DNA of 35,334 nucleotides from DASXMX01 sp036495445 (GCA_036495445.1 DASXMX010000071.1:1-35334), one strand, 5' to 3'; counted from the stretch's first letter, positions 15,100 to 24,858 are shown. A program made the numbers and translations. The notes: generated by a model not told the origin, from the sequence alone.

Positions 15100-18000
15100 T
15101 CACCCAACGAGCACCTGCCGGCGGCGGGCGGGGGAGACGCGCGGGTCGGGGGTGAGGATGCCTTGGAAGTTCAAGGGGTCGGCGGCGGGGACGTTGATCG
15201 GAGGGCGGGGGCCTTCGCGGCGGAGGCGGCGGAGCATTTCAACCGCCTCGGGCAGGGCGAATTGTTCGCCGGAGAAGCCGGCGACGAACCTACCGCCGCG
15301 CAGTTCGCCGCGGAGTTCCATGCGGCGGAAGATGCGGGTGAGCTTTAGCCAGGTGACGGGGAGCCGTTCGCGCGCGATCGTGCGCCGGAAGACGACGCCG
15401 GTGCGGCGCAGGAGTTGTCGTGCGGCCAGCTCGGTGGGTTCGTCCGACTCTGGCGGCTTCACCGCGGTGCGGAAGCAGCTCCATCGGCCGACCGGCCGCA
15501 GGGCCGACCGGCGGCGCGAGGGCGGGGTGATCATCTGCCGGAGGGCGCCGAACGAGTCGCACGTCGCCCAGCCGTGCGACACCAGGTCGGCCAGGCCCAT
15601 CTCGAAATGGGCCGGGACGAGTTGGGCGGCTTGCTGAAGGTTCTGAGGGAACATCGCGCCGCGCGCCCGCAGCGGGATCAGCAGGTCGCTGGCGGGGCCG
15701 CAGAGCCCCGCGCTCGACGGGGGCTCGGCCAGGGCGAGCCACGGGTCGATCTGGTCGCGCGGGATGAAGCTGATCGGCGTGACGCGGATGGGCGTCGCCG
15801 CGCCGCCCCAAAGCCGGCCCCAGGCGAACTCGCCGGAGAGCGTCGCGTCGTCGAGCCACTCACGCCGGTAGTCGCGAACCCGCCGCGGAAGGACGTGGCT
15901 TTCCCATGCCCACGCGGGCAGCTCGAACCCGGCCAGTTGCCGGAGCACCTCGGCCACGCCCCGCGGACCCTCCAGCCGATATTGCTCGTCAACGTGCTGC
16001 CAGCAGGCCAGGAACTGGAGGAACCCGCTGGCGGTCACGGGCTCGATTTGCTGCCGGAGCGTCTCGATCGTGTAGCGGTGGATGCGCGCCAGCAGCCGCC
16101 GTTCGCACCAGGCGGTTCGGCCGTCGAGGCGCGTCCGCAGGATCGCGCCGTCGTGTTCCAGTTCGAGGAGCAAGGCCTGTTGCGGCTGCCCGGGGATCAC
16201 GATTCGCGGATCATCCTCGAAGACCGGCCCGAGCGCTTCGAGTCGGCCCAGGAGCACCTTCTTCGGCTCGGTCGGCGCGTCCACGGCGAACCACCGGCCG
16301 TTCTGGTGTACGGCGCGTCGTTGGGCCGCGAGGCTGCCCAACCACTCGAGCCAATCGGCGGCTTCCGCGTCCGTGACGAAGCCCATCCAGAGCAGCGCAT
16401 CGTGCAGTTCCTCGAGGGATTCGGGCTCGGGCCAGGCCTCCTGCCGCACGCGCTCGACGGCCGCCGGGTCAAGCGCGCCCAGGTGGTCCTGAAGCCGGGC
16501 ATCGAGGCCGCGGCGCGACAGCACCGCCTGCGTGCGGCGTTCTTCCAGCGGGGCGTCGTCGAGGAACGTGTAGAGCTCGGAATTGAGGATGCCGCGCGCG
16601 AACGCCGACGGCTCGGCGGTATCGATCGCGACGCGCTCGATCGAACCGTCGCGCAAGCCGCGAAGGACCTCGATCAGGCCTTCGATGTCGGTCGCCTCGG
16701 TCAGGCAATCGTCGATGGTCTGCCGCACCAGCGGGTGCTCCATCGGGATCGGCAGATCGCCCGGCGGCAGGTTTTCCGGGCACGCGATGGCGGCGGGAAA
16801 CGCGCGGGCCAGCAGATCCCCCGCCCGCATCCGCAGGATCTGCGGCGGCACGGGCTTCCCGTTCTGGGTTCGGGGCAAAACCAGCGCCCGCGTCGCGTTC
16901 CACCGCCATCGCGACTCGAACATCGGCTGGTCGAGCACCGCCTGCGTGAGGACCTCTCGCACGCTGCTCGGGTGGAGGTAATTGAAGACGTCTTCCAGCG
17001 GGAAGCTGTGGTGCGCGCCCAGCGAGATGACGATGGCCTCTTCGTTGGCGGCCGCCTGAAGTTCGAAGCCGAAGCCGCGGCAAAACCGCTTGCGCAGCGC
17101 GAGGCCCCAGGCGCGGTTGATCTTGCCGCCGAACGGCGCGTGCAGCACCATCTGCATGCCGCCGCTCTCGTCGAAGAAGCGTTCGAGCACCACGCGCGTT
17201 TGAGTCGGGACGGTGCCGAGGACCCTGCGGCCGTCGGCCACGTACTCGGCGATCTGCGACGCCGCGTCGCTCGATAGCTCCAATTCGCGCTGCAGGGCGA
17301 GCGGGTCGGCGCATCCTTCACGAATCGCCGCGATCCCGGCCGAGAGTTCGGCGGTGCGCGCCGGGCCTTCGCCCAGCCAGAAGGGGATCGAGGGCGGCGC
17401 GCCCTGCGCGTCGGCAACCCGCACCACGCCGCGTTCCACCTTGAGAACGCGCCAGGAGGCGTTGCCGAGCTGGAAGATGTCGCCCACGTTCGACTCGACG
17501 GCGAAGTCCTCGTTCAACGTCCCGACGAACAGGCCCTGCGGGTCTTGCACGACGCGGTAGTCGGCGACATCGGGGATCGCGCCGCCGCCCATGATGGCGG
17601 TCATCCGGGCGCGCTTGCGGGCCATGACGCGGCCGCCGACGCCGTCCCGGTGCAGCAAGCCGTGGCGGCCGTCGATGTGCAGCTTGATCACGGCGTCGAA
17701 GTCGTCGCGGGTGAGATTGCGATAAGGCCAGGCCCGCCGGAACGTCGCGTATAGCGCATCCTCACTCCACCCTTGCTCGCCCGCGGCCACGCAGGCGGCG
17801 ACGACCTGCTGGGCGAGGATGTCGAGCGGCGCCTTGGGCTGCGGCGTGCGGTCCAACTCGCCGCGCTGTTGCGCCCGCAACAGTGCCGCGGCTTCGACCA
17901 GTTCGTCGATCGTCAACGGGAAGAGCCGGCCCTTGGGGATTCGCCGCACCGCGTGGCCCGAGCGTCCCACGCGTTGCAGGAACGTGGCGATCGAGCGGGT

Positions 18001-19017
18001 CGCGCCCACTTGAATGACCAGGTCAACCTCGCCGATGTCGATGCCCAGCTCCAGCGACGCCGTCGCGACCAGGGCGCGCAGCGTCCCCGACTTCAACCGG
18101 TGCTCGGCGTCCAGCCGCCGCTCGCGCGAGAGGCTGCTGTGGTGACAGGTCACCTTGTCCGCGCCCAGCACGTCGGTCAGCCGGGCGGTAATCCGCTCGG
18201 CGAGCTTGCGCGTGTTGACGAAGATCAGCGTCGTGCGATGCGCGTCGATCAGGGCGGCGATCTGGCCGTAGATTTCGTCCCACTGCTCGTGAGAACACAC
18301 CGTCGCCAGCGGAGAAGGGGGAACGACGATCCCGACGTCCAGCTTGCGCCGGTGCCCGACATCCACCAGCGTGCAGCTTCGCCCCTCGCCGACGAGAAAC
18401 CTGCCGACCTCGTCGAGCGGTTTCTGCGTCGCGGACAACCCGATCCGCTGAACCGGGCCGGCGAGCGCCTCGAGCCGCTCCAGCGACAGCGCCAGGTGCG
18501 AGCCGCGTTTGTCGCGAACGAGGGCGTGGATCTCATCGACGATGACAGTTTTCACCGTCCGCAGCATCGCCCGGCCGCCCGCGCTGGTGAGCAGGATGTA
18601 GAGCGACTCAGGGGTCGTCACCAGGATGTGCGGCGGCTTGCGACCCATCGCGGCCCGCTCGCCCTGCGGCGTATCACCCGTCCGCACGAGGACCCGGATG
18701 TTCGGCAACCCCGGATCGAGGTCGGCCAGCTCCTTCAACGGCACCTGGAGGTTCTTCTGAACGTCGTTGCTCAGCGCGCGCAGCGGCGAGACGTACAGCA
18801 CGTGCGTCTGGTCGGGCAGCGACGTGCCCTGGCGCGCCAGCTCGTCGATCGCCGCCAGATAAGCGGCCAGCGTCTTGCCCATCCCGGTCGGCGCCGAAAT
18901 CAACGTGTGATGGCCGGCGCGGATCTGCGGCCAACCCTCTCGCTGCGGCTCGGTGGGCTCGCCAAATCGCTGCGCAAACCAGCGCTGAATCGTAGGATGA
19001 AAACCGTCGAGGGGCAC
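15100..19017 (-). CDS. lhr: Lhr-type superfamily 2 DNA helicase
   Basis: The 1305-residue product starts at GTG 19017 (MPLDGFHPTIQRWFAQRFGEPT, the usual Lhr opening). Helicase motifs appear in order: a Q-motif region (PTEPQREGWP), Walker A APTGMGKT (42-49), PLRALSNDV (78-86), DEIH box (161-164), SAT (195-197), FVNTRKLAER, then TASLELGIDIGEVDLV and QRVGRSGHA. Lhr proteins are large ATP-driven 3'-5' helicases tied to DNA repair. After the core (about residue 850) a long C-terminal region follows, as in full-length bacterial Lhr, although this one is shorter than the roughly 1,500-residue E. coli protein. No phosphoesterase or ligase gene of the Lhr-Core repair clusters is adjacent. The ribosome-binding site is weak. 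Confidence 0.93.
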   Translation of the reverse strand: MPLDGFHPTIQRWFAQRFGEPTEPQREGWPQIRAGHHTLISAPTGMGKTLAAYLAAIDELARQGTSLPDQTHVLYVSPLRALSNDVQKNLQVPLKELADLDPGLPNIRVLVRTGDTPQGERAAMGRKPPHILVTTPESLYILLTSAGGRAMLRTVKTVIVDEIHALVRDKRGSHLALSLERLEALAGPVQRIGLSATQKPLDEVGRFLVGEGRSCTLVDVGHRRKLDVGIVVPPSPLATVCSHEQWDEIYGQIAALIDAHRTTLIFVNTRKLAERITARLTDVLGADKVTCHHSSLSRERRLDAEHRLKSGTLRALVATASLELGIDIGEVDLVIQVGATRSIATFLQRVGRSGHAVRRIPKGRLFPLTIDELVEAAALLRAQQRGELDRTPQPKAPLDILAQQVVAACVAAGEQGWSEDALYATFRRAWPYRNLTRDDFDAVIKLHIDGRHGLLHRDGVGGRVMARKRARMTAIMGGGAIPDVADYRVVQDPQGLFVGTLNEDFAVESNVGDIFQLGNASWRVLKVERGVVRVADAQGAPPSIPFWLGEGPARTAELSAGIAAIREGCADPLALQRELELSSDAASQIAEYVADGRRVLGTVPTQTRVVLERFFDESGGMQMVLHAPFGGKINRAWGLALRKRFCRGFGFELQAAANEEAIVISLGAHHSFPLEDVFNYLHPSSVREVLTQAVLDQPMFESRWRWNATRALVLPRTQNGKPVPPQILRMRAGDLLARAFPAAIACPENLPPGDLPIPMEHPLVRQTIDDCLTEATDIEGLIEVLRGLRDGSIERVAIDTAEPSAFARGILNSELYTFLDDAPLEERRTQAVLSRRGLDARLQDHLGALDPAAVERVRQEAWPEPESLEELHDALLWMGFVTDAEAADWLEWLGSLAAQRRAVHQNGRWFAVDAPTEPKKVLLGRLEALGPVFEDDPRIVIPGQPQQALLLELEHDGAILRTRLDGRTAWCERRLLARIHRYTIETLRQQIEPVTASGFLQFLACWQHVDEQYRLEGPRGVAEVLRQLAGFELPAWAWESHVLPRRVRDYRREWLDDATLSGEFAWGRLWGGAATPIRVTPISFIPRDQIDPWLALAEPPSSAGLCGPASDLLIPLRARGAMFPQNLQQAAQLVPAHFEMGLADLVSHGWATCDSFGALRQMITPPSRRRSALRPVGRWSCFRTAVKPPESDEPTELAARQLLRRTGVVFRRTIARERLPVTWLKLTRIFRRMELRGELRGGRFVAGFSGEQFALPEAVEMLRRLRREGPRPPINVPAADPLNFQGILTPDPRVSPARRRQVLVG

Positions 19018-19173
19018 GGAAATATTCTAGGCGAAGGGAGATGAGTTCTCACGTTCGGCGGACGGCAACGAGCCCGCCGCGCCGCGCGCGGAACGATTGG
19101 CGACCCAGAATCCAAGCCCCGCCTTGGGCGGTTCAGTCGAAATGTCCCGAATTGACGGGTACGCTCTCTGCTA

Positions 19174-19755
19174 ATGATTGATGCGGAAAAAGCCAGCTTC
19201 AGGGTGAGGGTCCACGCAGGTTTCGAAATTGATCTGGATGACCCGGGGTTGGTTGGCCGACTGCGACCCTTTTCGGGGATTAGCGATCGGGAGATTGCGG
19301 ATCTGTTGCAAGCGTTAGTGGTGCTCCATCCCGCAGTCGTTGCCTCCGCAACGATCGCACGAGACACGTGCGCCGCGCTCTGGTCGATTTGCGACAACTC
19401 CCGCGTCCTTGTGCTTCGTGACGGCAGCCCCATTCGGCGAAATGGTCTAATGACGAACACCGAGCTGAATTGGTTCGGCATGTGGATCGACGGGATCGAG
19501 CGCTTTTCCATTCGGATGCTGTGCGGCTTGGAGCTCGCGCAATGTATTTCGTCGATTCTCGAGTTGATTGCCGCAAGGCAGTTCCGGGACGTTCGGCACT
19601 TTCGTTTTCTCGTTCCGATGCTCCGGCTGCTGAACCGCTGTGATGATCAGGACGTGGCGGAATACGCTCGCAGCGCGATGGCGGTCCTTTCAGGACAGGA
19701 GGAGGGACTCAGGCGGGAGCCGAATACGGGTGACGACAACCTGGGATCTCTATAA
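19174..19755 (+). CDS. Hypothetical soluble protein
   Basis: The 193-residue product starts at ATG 19174 and ends at TAA 19755, five bases short of the convergent TerC-type gene. I do not recognise a family. It is less GC-rich and less Ala-rich than its neighbours. The N-terminal part has strands and helices (FRVRVHAGFEIDLDDP, SDREIADLLQALVVLHPAVV). The middle has WFGMWIDGIERFSIRM, and residues 125-175 are mostly helical (IAARQFRDVRHFRFLVPML, then DVAEYARSAMAVL), reminiscent of HEAT-like helices. There is no signal peptide or transmembrane segment, so it is probably cytoplasmic. The amino-acid composition looks like a real protein, but function is unknown. Confidence 0.65.
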   Translation: MIDAEKASFRVRVHAGFEIDLDDPGLVGRLRPFSGISDREIADLLQALVVLHPAVVASATIARDTCAALWSICDNSRVLVLRDGSPIRRNGLMTNTELNWFGMWIDGIERFSIRMLCGLELAQCISSILELIAARQFRDVRHFRFLVPMLRLLNRCDDQDVAEYARSAMAVLSGQEEGLRREPNTGDDNLGSL

Positions 19756-19759
19756 CGTT

Positions 19760-20797
19760 TCATGAGCCCGCCGCGGTCGTTTCAGCCGGTGTGTTCGGCA
19801 CAGGCGCGATGTCCTTCCTCGTCGAAGGAAAGGCGAGCGACGCGACGACGCCTGCCCCAAGGACCAACGCCACGAGTCCCAGGAGAACGAGCACGGCGTA
19901 TTGGCCCAGGAGGGGGTGGATCCAGTGGGAGGCGAGCATTTTGCCGCCGACGAGGAGGAGGATCAGGGCGAGGGAGACCTTGAGGTAGTGGAAGCGGTCG
20001 AGCAGGCCGGCGAGGGCGAAGTAGAGGGCGCGGAGGCCGAGCAGGGCCATGATGTTGCTGGTGTAGACCAGCAGCGGGTCGGCGGTGACGCCGAAGACGG
20101 CGGGGATCGAATCGACGGCGAAGACCGCGTCGCCGGTCTCGATCAGGACCAGCGCCAGCGCCAGCGGCGTGAGGACCCGGCGGCCGTTCTCCCAAGTCAG
20201 GAAGCGCCCGCCGTGATAGCGGGGGGTGAGGGGCAGGAACCGGCGGGCCAGACGCACGATGATATTGTGGGCGGGGTCCGGCGGATGCTCGGGGAGGATC
20301 AGCAGGCGCAAGCCGGTGAGCAGGAGGAACCCCCCGAAGACGTAGAGGACCCAGTGGTAATGGCGGATCAACTCGACGCCGACGCCGATCATGAGGCCGC
20401 GCATCACCATTGCGCCGAGGATGCCCCAGAGCAGCACGCGATGCTGCTGTTCGGCGGGAACCGCCAGGAAGCGGAAGATCACGGCGATGACGAAGAGGTT
20501 GTCGACGCTGAGGGCCTTTTCCAGCACGTACCCGGCCAGATACTTGGCCGCCGCCGTCGGACCGTCATTCAGCCGGCCGTCTATTGCATCAGGCCAGGCG
20601 CCTTGGCCGAAGCGATGGTGGGCGTAGCCGTCGTAAATGACGAAGCAGAACGCGACGCCCAGCGCGATCCAGAGGGCCGACCAGCGCATCGCCTCGCGCA
20701 TTGAGATGGCATGAGGCCGGCGGTTTAAAATGCCTAAGTCGAGCAGGAGCAGCAGGATGATGAAGAGGATGAAGCCGGTCCAGACAAGGAGCATCAC
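19760..20797 (-). CDS. TerC/Alx-family integral membrane protein
   Basis: The 345-residue product has about nine hydrophobic helices. It starts GTG 20797 immediately followed by ATG 20794, and either could be used. Two conserved acidic helices mark the TerC family: EKALSVDNLFVIAVIF and VLIETGDAVFAVDSIPAV. The Alx/YgjT and TerC members are linked to manganese export, alkaline pH and tellurite response. The present sequence has the Alx-like layout, with a hydrophilic loop after helix two (YDGYAHHRFGQGAWPD). It lies in the inner membrane. In enteric bacteria alx is under a yybP-ykoY riboswitch; I looked for that motif in 20798-20930 and do not see it. It is convergent with the hypothetical gene at 19174. 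Confidence 0.92.
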   Translation of the reverse strand: MMLLVWTGFILFIILLLLLDLGILNRRPHAISMREAMRWSALWIALGVAFCFVIYDGYAHHRFGQGAWPDAIDGRLNDGPTAAAKYLAGYVLEKALSVDNLFVIAVIFRFLAVPAEQQHRVLLWGILGAMVMRGLMIGVGVELIRHYHWVLYVFGGFLLLTGLRLLILPEHPPDPAHNIIVRLARRFLPLTPRYHGGRFLTWENGRRVLTPLALALVLIETGDAVFAVDSIPAVFGVTADPLLVYTSNIMALLGLRALYFALAGLLDRFHYLKVSLALILLLVGGKMLASHWIHPLLGQYAVLVLLGLVALVLGAGVVASLAFPSTRKDIAPVPNTPAETTAAGS

Positions 20798-20918
20798 ACC
20801 GCCATCGGGTTCGCAACAGGGCAGAGATACGAAAGATCGTGGCGAATGACGATTAGAAAGACTTGTGAGATATGGAACCGTACGTGATGATGTGCGGCCT
20901 TGGGGCGAAGGGGAGCAA

Positions 20919-20953
20919 ACCGCCCTGTGACACGGGTTTTCAACCCGTGCCGG
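20919..20953 (+). repeat. Palindromic repeat A, first copy
   Basis: Contains CACGGGTT-TTC-AACCCGTG, an 8-bp-stem hairpin. The 24 bases at 20927-20950 recur exactly in inverted orientation at 21014-21037, so the two copies can also pair with each other. It lies between the divergent TerC-type and metH genes. It has the size and symmetry of a REP-type intergenic repeat. Confidence 0.8.
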
Positions 20954-21010
20954 CCCGCGTGCGAATGACAGGGGCCGCGCATTGCAGAATTGCCTTCAGA
21001 CGGTGAGTCG

Positions 21011-21044
21011 CCAGCACGGGTTGAAAACCCGTGTCACGGGCGGC
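21011..21044 (-). repeat. Palindromic repeat A, inverted second copy
   Basis: Reverse complement of the copy at 20919-20953, with 24 identical bases (21014-21037) and a one-base indel in the flank. It carries the same CACGGGTT/AACCCGTG hairpin. About 60 bases separate the copies, so the pair could form a long stem-loop upstream of metH. Confidence 0.8.
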
Positions 21045-21137
21045 GTGACGGTCGTCTTGCGACCGCGGACCTATCCGTCTGAGCCGATCGGTCCTAAGAT
21101 TGAGACCTTTTCTGGTTTAGATGCGGTTTCGGAACCT

Positions 21138-21203
21138 GGTGGCATGGGCGCCTCGCCCATGCGTCTTTCGCAACACCGCACGGGCGAGGCGCCCGTGCCA
21201 CAG
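21138..21203. repeat. Palindromic repeat B, inverted pair just before metH
   Basis: Two hairpins, GCATGGGCG-CCT-CGCCCATGC at 21142-21162 and GCACGGGCG-AGG-CGCCCGTGC at 21178-21198. Each is flanked by the GTGGC/GCCAC arm, so the two are near-exact inverted copies with C/T variation. They lie 40-100 bases before the metH start codon, probably inside its leader. An open frame runs through them in phase with metH, but the peptide it would add is just translated repeat. Confidence 0.8.
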
Positions 21204-21237
21204 GGTGCTGAACCCGCCTCTTGGGAGTAGTAGCCGC

Positions 21238-24200
21238 GTGCGACTGCCGTTTTTAGAAGCTTGCCGTCAGCGCGTCGTCGTTTTGGACGGCGCGATGGGT
21301 TCGAACCTCCAGTGCCGGACGTTGGACCTCCAGCGCGACTGGATGGGCCACGAGAACGCGTCGGAGGTGTTGAACTTAAGCCGGCCGGACATCATCCAGG
21401 AGATCCACGAGGCGTTCCTGGCGGTCGGGTGCGACGCGGTGGAGAGCAACAGCTTCAACGGCAGCGCCAACGACCTGGCCGAGGCCGACCTGACGCCGCG
21501 GGCGGAGGAAGTGAACCGCCTCGCGGCCCAGATCGCCCGGCGGGCGTGCGAGAAGTTCGAGACGGCCGACCGCCCGCGGTACGTCGTCGGCTCGGTCGGG
21601 CCGACGCGGAAGCTCGTCAGTGTGGGGATGACGAGCTGGGACGAGCTGTTCGAAAGCTTCACGCCGCAGATGCGCGGGCTGATCTCCGGCGGGGCGGACG
21701 TGATCCTGATCGAGACGCAGCAGGACCTGCTGGCGATCAAGTGCGCGATCGCCGCCGCCAACCGGGCGATGACGGAACTCGGCAAGCGCGTCCCGATCAT
21801 GGTGCAGGGGTCGTTCGATACGAACGGCGGGCAGCAGATGCTCGCCGGGTCGGACCCGTCCGCACTCGTGGCGGCGATCGAGCCATACTCGGAAGTGATG
21901 TCGCTGGGCGTGAACTGCGCCTTCGGCCCGCCGGAACTGACGGAGACCGTCCGCACGATCTGCCAGAGTTGGCCGCGGCTCGTGAGCGCGCTGCCGAACG
22001 CGGGGCTGCCGATCCTGGACGACAAGGGCCGGGCCAGCTTCCCGATGACGCCGCCCGATTTCACCAAGGGGATGATGCGGTTCGTCGAGGAGTTCGGCGT
22101 CAACATCGTCGGCGGGTGCTGCGGGACGATGCCCGAGCACATGAAGATGCTCGTCGAGGCCGTCCGCAACCGCCCGCCCAAGCCGCGGGAGGTGAAGCCG
22201 CGGCCGGTCGTATCGAGCCTCTATTCCGCAACGGATATTCGCCAGGACCTGAGCTACCTCGTCGTCGCCGAGCGGACCAATACCAACGGCTCGCGGCAGT
22301 TCAAGCGGCTGCTGCAGGAGGAGAACTGGGACGGCCTGGTCAGCATGGCCCGCGACGAGATGCGGGACGGGTCGCACATGCTCGACGTCTGCGTCGACTT
22401 CGTCGGCCGCGACGGCGTCCGCGACATGCACGAAGTCGTCAAGCGGTATGTCCAGCAGATCAACGCGCCGCTCATGCTCGACAGCACCAACGCGGCCGTC
22501 ATGGAAGCCGGGCTCAAGCTGGCCGGCGGGCGGTGCATCCTCAACTCGATGAACCTCGAGGACGGCGAGGAACGCGTCGCCCACATCTGCGGCATCGCGC
22601 GCAAGTACGGCGCCGCCGTCGTCGCGGGGACGATCGACGAGGACAAGCAGAACGCGATGGCGCGCACTGCCGAGCGGAAGATCTCGATCGCCAGGCGGAT
22701 CCGCGACCTGGCCGTCGAGAAATACGGCCTGCGCGACCAGGACATCCTTTTCGACCCGCTGGTGCTCCCGATTTCCACCGGCATCGAGGAAGACCGCCGC
22801 AACGCGATGGAGACGATCGAAGGCACCCGGCGGATCTCGAAGGAACTGCCCAACTGCCACACCGTCGTCGGCCTCTCGAACGTCAGCTTCGGCCTCAAGC
22901 CCGCCGCCCGCGTCGTGCTGAACAGCGCATTCCTGCACGAGCTTCGAGAAGCGGGGCTGACCGGCGCGATCGTTCACGCGTCGAAGATCCTGCCGCAGAA
23001 CCGGATCCCGCAGGAGCAGTGGGACGCCGCCTTGGATTTGATCTACGACCGAAGGCGCGAAGGCTTCGATCCGCTCACGCACTTCGTCTCCCTCTTCCCC
23101 GAGGGGACCGAAGCCACTGCGCAAAAATCAGCCGCGGAGGTGGAGAACCTTTCGATCGAGGAGAAGCTCAAGAAGCACATCATCGACGGCGAAAAGCGCA
23201 ACCTCACCGAGCACCTGGCTGAGGCGATGAAGCAGTATTCGCCGCTGGACATAATCAACAACATCCTGCTGGAAGGGATGAAGGTCGTCGGCGAGCTGTT
23301 CGGCTCGGGCCAGATGCAACTCCCGTTCGTGCTGCAAAGCGCCGAGACGATGAAGGCCGCCGTCGCCTACCTCGAGCCGTTCATGGACAAGGTGGACGGG
23401 CAGACCAAGGGGAAGATCGTCCTGGCCACCGTCCGCGGCGACGTGCACGACATCGGCAAGAACCTGGTCGACATCATCCTGACCAACAACGGCTACACCG
23501 TCTACAACCTCGGCATCAAGCAGCCGATCAACGACATCCTCAAGGCCGCCCAGGAGAAGCACGCGGACGCGATCGGCATGTCGGGGCTGCTGGTCAAGAG
23601 CGTCAACGTGATGAAGGAGAACCTGGAGGAGCTGAACGCCAAGCAGGTGAAGGTGCCCGTGCTGCTGGGCGGCGCGGCGCTGACCCGCGACTACGCCGAG
23701 GACGACCTGGCGAACCTCTACCAGGGGCCGCTGCTCTATTGCAAAGACGCGTTCGACGGGCTGCATGTGATGGACGCGATCGCTGGCGGGCAGACGCAGA
23801 CGATCGTCTCCGAGCAGCGGGCGCGCAGCGAGAAGCGCAAGCGGCTCAAGCGGGAAAGTCAGGCCAAGTACGGCGACATCCTCAAGGGCGCCGGGGCCGT
23901 GGGCCCGGCCATCGCGAAGGACAACCCGGTCCCCATCCCGCCGTTCTGGGGCCGGCGGATCGTCACCGACATCCCGCTGAAAAACGTGATCCCCTACATC
24001 AACCCCGACGCGCTGTTCGGCGGGCAGTGGGGATTCAAGAAGCGGGGCGGCGTCAGCGCCGCGGAGCACGAGCGCATGATCGAGGAAAAGGCCCGGCCCG
24101 TCTTCGAGGCCCTGCAAAAGCGGGCCGGCGAGGAAGGGCTGCTCCAACCCAAGGTCGCCTACGCCTACTTCCCCGTGCAGGCACAGGGGAATGACGTGAT

Positions 24201-24780
24201 CCTCTACCACATCGAGGAATTCCTCGGCTGCACCTGCCATCCCAACGGCCCGGGCAAGCTCGAGCCCAGCGGCAAGCCGCGGGAGTGGCTGCGGTTCAAC
24301 TTCCCGCGCCAGGAGGGCCGCCGGCGGCTGTGCGTCTCGGACTTCTTCCGCTCCGTCGAGAGCGGGCAGTATGACGTGCTGGGGATCCAACTCGTGACGG
24401 TGGGCGACCGCGCGACCGAAGTCGCCGAGCAGCTTCGCGCCGCCAACAAGTACCAGGACTACCTCTACCTCCACGGCTTCGGCGTCGAGTCGGCCGAGGC
24501 GCTGGCCGAACTGTGGCACAAGCGGATGCGGCAGGAGATGGGCTTCTCCAGCGAGGACGCGCCCAAGATCGCCGACCTGTTCCACCAGGGCTACCGCGGC
24601 AGCCGCTACAGCTTCGGCTACCCCGCCTGCCCGGATCTGGAGCAGCGGGCCAAGATTGTCGAGTTGCTGAAGCCTGATGAGATCGGCGTTACCCTCAGCG
24701 AGAACTTCATGCTCGTGCCCGAACAGTCCACCGACGCCCTGGTCGTGCATCACCCGCAGGCGAAGTACTTTGACGTCTGA
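21238..24780 (+). CDS. metH: Cobalamin-dependent methionine synthase
   Basis: This encodes 1180 residues from GTG 21238, which has GGGAG about 10 bases upstream; the open frame reaches 21121 but that part is repeat DNA. All four modules are present. First is the homocysteine-binding zinc barrel (VLDGAMGSNLQ, Cys227 in VNCAFGP, Cys294 and Cys295 in GGCCGTMPEH). Second is the methyl-tetrahydrofolate barrel (VAERTNTNGSRQFKRLL, LDSTNAAVMEAGL). Third is the cobalamin domain with cap and the DxHxxG motif (VRGDVHDIGKNLVDIIL, His737 as lower cobalt ligand). Fourth is the AdoMet reactivation domain at the end (RLCVSDFF, GYRGSRYSFGYPACPDL). It makes methionine from homocysteine and depends on B12. I see no B12 or SAM riboswitch in the leader, which holds palindromic repeats instead. 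Confidence 0.97.
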   Translation: MRLPFLEACRQRVVVLDGAMGSNLQCRTLDLQRDWMGHENASEVLNLSRPDIIQEIHEAFLAVGCDAVESNSFNGSANDLAEADLTPRAEEVNRLAAQIARRACEKFETADRPRYVVGSVGPTRKLVSVGMTSWDELFESFTPQMRGLISGGADVILIETQQDLLAIKCAIAAANRAMTELGKRVPIMVQGSFDTNGGQQMLAGSDPSALVAAIEPYSEVMSLGVNCAFGPPELTETVRTICQSWPRLVSALPNAGLPILDDKGRASFPMTPPDFTKGMMRFVEEFGVNIVGGCCGTMPEHMKMLVEAVRNRPPKPREVKPRPVVSSLYSATDIRQDLSYLVVAERTNTNGSRQFKRLLQEENWDGLVSMARDEMRDGSHMLDVCVDFVGRDGVRDMHEVVKRYVQQINAPLMLDSTNAAVMEAGLKLAGGRCILNSMNLEDGEERVAHICGIARKYGAAVVAGTIDEDKQNAMARTAERKISIARRIRDLAVEKYGLRDQDILFDPLVLPISTGIEEDRRNAMETIEGTRRISKELPNCHTVVGLSNVSFGLKPAARVVLNSAFLHELREAGLTGAIVHASKILPQNRIPQEQWDAALDLIYDRRREGFDPLTHFVSLFPEGTEATAQKSAAEVENLSIEEKLKKHIIDGEKRNLTEHLAEAMKQYSPLDIINNILLEGMKVVGELFGSGQMQLPFVLQSAETMKAAVAYLEPFMDKVDGQTKGKIVLATVRGDVHDIGKNLVDIILTNNGYTVYNLGIKQPINDILKAAQEKHADAIGMSGLLVKSVNVMKENLEELNAKQVKVPVLLGGAALTRDYAEDDLANLYQGPLLYCKDAFDGLHVMDAIAGGQTQTIVSEQRARSEKRKRLKRESQAKYGDILKGAGAVGPAIAKDNPVPIPPFWGRRIVTDIPLKNVIPYINPDALFGGQWGFKKRGGVSAAEHERMIEEKARPVFEALQKRAGEEGLLQPKVAYAYFPVQAQGNDVILYHIEEFLGCTCHPNGPGKLEPSGKPREWLRFNFPRQEGRRRLCVSDFFRSVESGQYDVLGIQLVTVGDRATEVAEQLRAANKYQDYLYLHGFGVESAEALAELWHKRMRQEMGFSSEDAPKIADLFHQGYRGSRYSFGYPACPDLEQRAKIVELLKPDEIGVTLSENFMLVPEQSTDALVVHHPQAKYFDV

Positions 24781-24813
24781 GGCCGCCCGATCAGATCGTC
24801 GGCGCCCTTTTGG

Positions 24814-24842
24814 GGTGGCATGGGCATGTACTCATGCCCGTG
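24814..24842 (+). repeat. Palindromic repeat C, copy 1
   Basis: A GGTGGCA lead followed by the hairpin GGGCATG-TACT-CATGCCC (24822-24839). Its first 22 bases recur exactly in inverted form at 25070-25091. It lies 34 bases after the metH stop. Confidence 0.8.
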
Positions 24843-24858
24843 TCTTCCGGCTGATTCG

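Noticed and set aside
15415..17277. Long plus-strand open frames inside the helicase region (also at 17773-19044)
   Set aside because: Both are antisense to the Lhr-type helicase, whose motifs all lie in one minus-strand frame. The shadow translations are low-complexity.
20798..20930. A yybP-ykoY (manganese) riboswitch upstream of the TerC/Alx-type gene
   Set aside because: Looked for because alx genes often have one. The conserved purine-rich loops and flanking stems could not be found on the minus strand; a covariance-model search would settle it.
20990..21237. A cobalamin or SAM riboswitch upstream of metH
   Set aside because: No B12-box-like GCCACTG sequence or SAM-type core was found; the leader is made of palindromic repeats instead.
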